From: Xylaria sp. FL1777
Lineage: Eukaryota; Ascomycota; Sordariomycetes; Xylariales; Xylariaceae
Reading direction: 5' to 3'
DNA: 64,000 nt
NCBI GenBank assembly: GCA_022578965.1
Contig: MU400644.1
Coordinates: 1-64,000 of the forward strand
Under the pieces are notes generated by a model. That model did no database searches. It was not told the DNA's origin and saw only the letters and a program-made list of their open reading frames with translations. Position 1 is the stretch's first letter. Each line of letters opens with the position of its first letter. Made by a program: the position numbers and the translations under genes. Shown here piece after piece: positions 61,196-64,000 of the stretch.

Positions 61196-61891
61196 TCAAG
61201 CTTCCATAGACCAGTTGGCAGCAGCTATTGCATGGATCTTAGTCGTATCAAACATTGGAATTGGACAGCCAGCCTCGTTCACCAGGAGCCCAATCTCAGT
61301 GCACCCAAGAATCAGGCACTCTGCACCTGCCCTTGCGAGATCCTCAATGATCTTATAGTATTTTTGCCGCGAGGTTTCCGTGATGATTCCGTTGCAAAGT
61401 TCAGTGTAAATGATCGAATGGACGATATTGCGGGCTTCTTGTTCCGGAATAATCACTCGTAACCCATACTTGTCCCCTAAACGAGCCTTATAGAAGTCTT
61501 TCTCCATGGTGAAACGGGTGCCTAGGAGCCCGACAGCCTTAAACCCAGCTTTAAGTATACAGTCGGCAGTAGGGTCGACGATGTGAATTAACGGTAACTG
61601 GGAGGCTAGTTCGATGCCGTGAGCCGCGTAGTGCATAGTATTGGTGCAAAGTACTATAGCATCGGCGCCAGCGAGCTTGAGTTTGGTGGCGGCAAGGTCA
61701 AGAAGGGCGCCGGCCTCTTCCCACTTGTCTTCATGTTGCAATTCTTCGATCTCAGCAAAGTCAAAAGAGAAGACAATGCAGCGAGCAGAATGTAAACCAC
61801 CCTGGACATGACGTACGTGTCTGTTAATCTCCTGATAGTACGTAGTAGTAGATTCCCAGCTCATGCCACCGAGTAAGCCTAGGGTCTTCAT
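61196..61891 (-). CDS. Aspartate/glutamate racemase family protein, intronless
   Basis: Cofactor-independent amino-acid racemase of the YgeA/aspartate-racemase type, which interconverts L and D forms using two cysteines. A single exon encodes 231 residues, the normal length. It begins MKTLGLLGGMSWESTTTYY, the hallmark of the family. The two catalytic cysteines are Cys82 in LCTNTMH and Cys197 in LGCTEIGLL. It lacks introns while nearly all neighbours have several, and the sequence is close in style to bacterial members, so an origin by transfer from bacteria is possible. Exact substrate is unknown; YgeA-type enzymes vary. Start is the only ATG that gives the hallmark sequence. Confidence 0.9.
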   Translation of the reverse strand: MKTLGLLGGMSWESTTTYYQEINRHVRHVQGGLHSARCIVFSFDFAEIEELQHEDKWEEAGALLDLAATKLKLAGADAIVLCTNTMHYAAHGIELASQLPLIHIVDPTADCILKAGFKAVGLLGTRFTMEKDFYKARLGDKYGLRVIIPEQEARNIVHSIIYTELCNGIITETSRQKYYKIIEDLARAGAECLILGCTEIGLLVNEAGCPIPMFDTTKIHAIAAANWSMEA

Positions 61892-63042
61892 TTCGCAGAT
61901 TGCCGTAGATTGCCGCTTATGTGTACGAGGTCCTTTGAGACCGTGATCAGGATGGAGTGCTGTTGGGGTTGTGTTTTGGTCTCCTTATTTTCGCCGTCCC
62001 CATACAGTATGAAAAGACAAATTGTACGGAGTTTTATGAGATGACTGGGCCAAAAGTTGATGGATAGTACTTAATTACTCAAAATAAGTATAGTTCCGAC
62101 AAAGGGCTAAATCCACTCACTCACAGGTCTACAGGATGATAATCCTGCAGCACCACGCTAAGGCTTGTACCGGCAGGGGGGTTTTGGTAAGAAAGTTTTC
62201 TATATCTACTTACTGAGCAAGGGCTATTGAGTGGCAAAAAAGCTTCGAGACTGATCAATAGCTAATTTTCTATGTATATGAATTATATGTACATATGCCA
62301 GCCTTGTGATAAACGGTACTCTTTCTTTCTTAGCATCTAGCGTGGCGCTACAGGATGATTATCATCCTGTAGACCTGTATTTCTGACCTATAGTATATAT
62401 AGTTACTAACATTACCTCCTTTAATAAGGAGCTACATAGTATTATGTTGCTACATAAAGTTATAATGCATTTTTGATGCTGTGTAAAAGTAGTAGTTTAC
62501 CTTTTACCTCACAATTGTATGTACGTAGGTAATATAAAAAAGGTACATAGTAGGGTAAATTTACCCCTGTCGGGACTATACCTATTTTAGGTGGTCAGTC
62601 CTAGTCTTGATGCATACACAATTAACACCTTCAACCCCAATTGATCGATTGAACCGCTACCAAGATGCGTAGTGCCACTGTAGTGGCTAGATCTGTCACG
62701 CTAAATCTGACAGGAACACCAAAGTTGTTGTCCTTCGGCTCCGGTCACATTAGGAGGCGCCACAAAGCCTATTTAGGAAGTGGTAACAGTTAAGGATTGA
62801 CGAGGAGCACATTCATGATTGGCTCATATACCCGCTCGCTCACATAGTTTCTGCAGTATTCATACCAGGTATCCGGGCACCATTGCATGGGGCGCAGCAT
62901 CGGACGTCTCAAGAAGGAATTGCTCTGTTGTCATGTGTGTCTCGGCGCTTATATAGAGATGTGAGGCTGCACATCATCTAAATTACTCTACGTATAGACT
63001 CGAGTCCCGGTGCGTGCACAAGAAATTACGACGCAGTCAAAG
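61892..63042. other. Intergenic region holding the inverted-repeat element
   Basis: About 1.15 kb between divergent genes (racemase minus, membrane protein plus). Besides the element at 62123-62378, nothing is recognised. Confidence 0.5.
62123..62378. mobile_element. MITE-like element with about 40-bp terminal inverted repeats
   Basis: The left end begins ACAGGTCTACAGGATGATAA and the right end, read in reverse complement, begins with the same 20 bases. The match continues with small indels through CCTGCAGCACCACGCTA versus CCTGTAGCGCCACGCTA, about 40 bp in total. The right arm also contains its own palindrome, ACAGGATGATTATCATCCTG. The interior of about 175 bp has no open frame. This is the layout of a miniature inverted-repeat transposable element or fold-back element. 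No clear target-site duplication was found. Confidence 0.75.
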
Positions 63043-64000
63043 ATGGATTGGTTCGCACCAGCGTTGATGCTAAGTGCCTGGCTTGGAGGAATCATCGTGG
63101 CGTGCGGTCATCATGTCTACTACTCGCATCTTAACGGTTCCCCAGCGAACACCAATATATCCGTCCTAGGATTCGTCTACTCGACTCAGCAACTATCTAG
63201 TGCCCTAGGTACATCTTTTGCCTTTGTTGCCCGGGCTTTTCTTGTTTTCTCTTCCTCGATAGCTTATACCCAGGTCTTCTGGAGAGCTGCTGAGCACCCG
63301 ACAAAACCAAACACTCTACGAGACTTAGACTCAATGTCCTCAAGTCTTTCAAACCTGTTTGCTTTTAGGAGGGTCTCAATATGGCGAAAGCGTCCTGTAC
63401 TACTATTCGTAGCTCTGGTGTCCTGGTACTATATATCCATTACCACCTCCCAGTGCGTACGCTAACAAGATAACCAGGCTATTGCCAGTCGCATTTGTTA
63501 TACCGCCGGGTACACTGATCATCGCGTTGGTCTCGAATAGTAATTCGATCCTGCAACATGTACCAAACGTGGATTTTACAAGTTTTCATTACCTAGCAGG
63601 GATGTCGGTATATCCGACTGTGACTGGTGATGATGGGAACCCATTGTATGTCTACGGATATAAAGGTCCTAGTATCGGGGTTGAGAAGGTTGCTATGGCG
63701 GTAGCAGCTCAAGGCGTGATATTGCCCATCGATGCCCCTGCCAAGAACGCGAGCTGGACTTTAGATTTCTATGGGCCGTCGCTAAGTTGCGGGACTATGA
63801 ATGACACCATGCGTGGTCTGGTCGACTCGAACATTGCGGCATGGCTCTCGAACGACACGAGAGCCGGCTCCCCCAACTGCGAATTGCATGCCAGTACTTA
63901 CTTGTGCTGGACTCCCTCCGTCGGCTATGACACAAACCCACTTCCATTCATCGACGACGAGTTCTCCATGGGTTCTGGAGGAACACCTCTTTATATTGCC
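63043..64000 (+). CDS. Multi-pass membrane protein, partial (runs off the window end)
   Basis: Exon 1 (63043-63425) and exon 2 (63478 to beyond 64000) are joined in phase by a GT-AG intron that restores SWLLPVAF. The N-terminus MDWFAPALMLSAWLGGIIVA begins a first membrane segment. More follow (FVARAFLVFSSSIAYTQVFW, and PVLLFVALVSW joined to LLPVAFVIPPGTLIIALV). After these comes a long extracellular-type part with N-glycosylation sequons and paired cysteines (LSCGTMNDT, CELHAS, YLCWTP). It resembles a widespread fungal group annotated loosely as formylmethionine-deformylase-like, but the name has no functional support. At least about 300 residues; the C-terminus is outside the window. Confidence 0.72.

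Overview
The window reads as nuclear DNA of a filamentous ascomycete, most likely a Sordariomycete. Short GT-AG introns split almost every gene. There are a Zn2Cys6 regulator, a DUF1996 secreted protein, an AA9 polysaccharide monooxygenase and a HAC1 gene with a 20-nt Ire1-type intron. Intergenic DNA is rich in GTAGGTACCTAC-like words and contains AT-rich islands. Species cannot be fixed by reading alone. All exon models below were joined by hand from splice sites, reading phase and family resemblance. Bases 1-120 are homopolymers and look like a contig edge.

Region 1 (about 0.6-20.4 kb) is a terpenoid gene cluster: an MFS exporter, four cytochrome P450s, a small ABM-type protein, a class I sesquiterpene-type cyclase and, at the right edge, a second-type GAPDH. 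The P450s look broken in single reading frames, but each resolves to an intact enzyme of 491-533 residues once its introns are removed. Cyclase, about four P450s, MFS and GAPDH is the recipe of the heptelidic (koningic) acid clusters of Trichoderma and Aspergillus oryzae. There the sesquiterpene lactone kills GAPDH and a clustered insensitive GAPDH copy protects the producer. The GAPDH here keeps its catalytic residues but has unusual residues beside the active site (Thr159, Tyr318). This is the main result of the window. The product assignment is an inference.

Region 2 (20.4-22.6 kb) holds a decayed prolyl-tRNA synthetase copy with stops and frameshifts, directly beside the cluster.

Region 3 (22.9-36.1 kb) is mostly housekeeping: an F-box protein, a Zn2Cys6 transcription factor (possibly the cluster regulator), the complex I 20.9-kDa subunit, the replication-fork protein CSM3/SWI3 and the RNA helicase SKI2.

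Region 4 (37.7-47.5 kb) has a secreted DUF1996 protein, a 10-cysteine secreted protein with a probable GC-AG intron, a fungal transcription-factor-domain protein, an old-yellow-enzyme-like reductase and the unfolded-protein-response regulator HAC1. HAC1 reads in two overlapping frames downstream of its unconventional intron.

Region 5 (47.5-64 kb) begins with about 4 kb without a recognisable gene. It then has an ESCRT-III protein, a DUF726 hydrolase, an intron-containing tRNA-Thr(CGT), an AA9 LPMO, an intronless bacterial-type Asp/Glu racemase, a 256-bp terminal-inverted-repeat element and the 5' part of a membrane protein that runs off the end.
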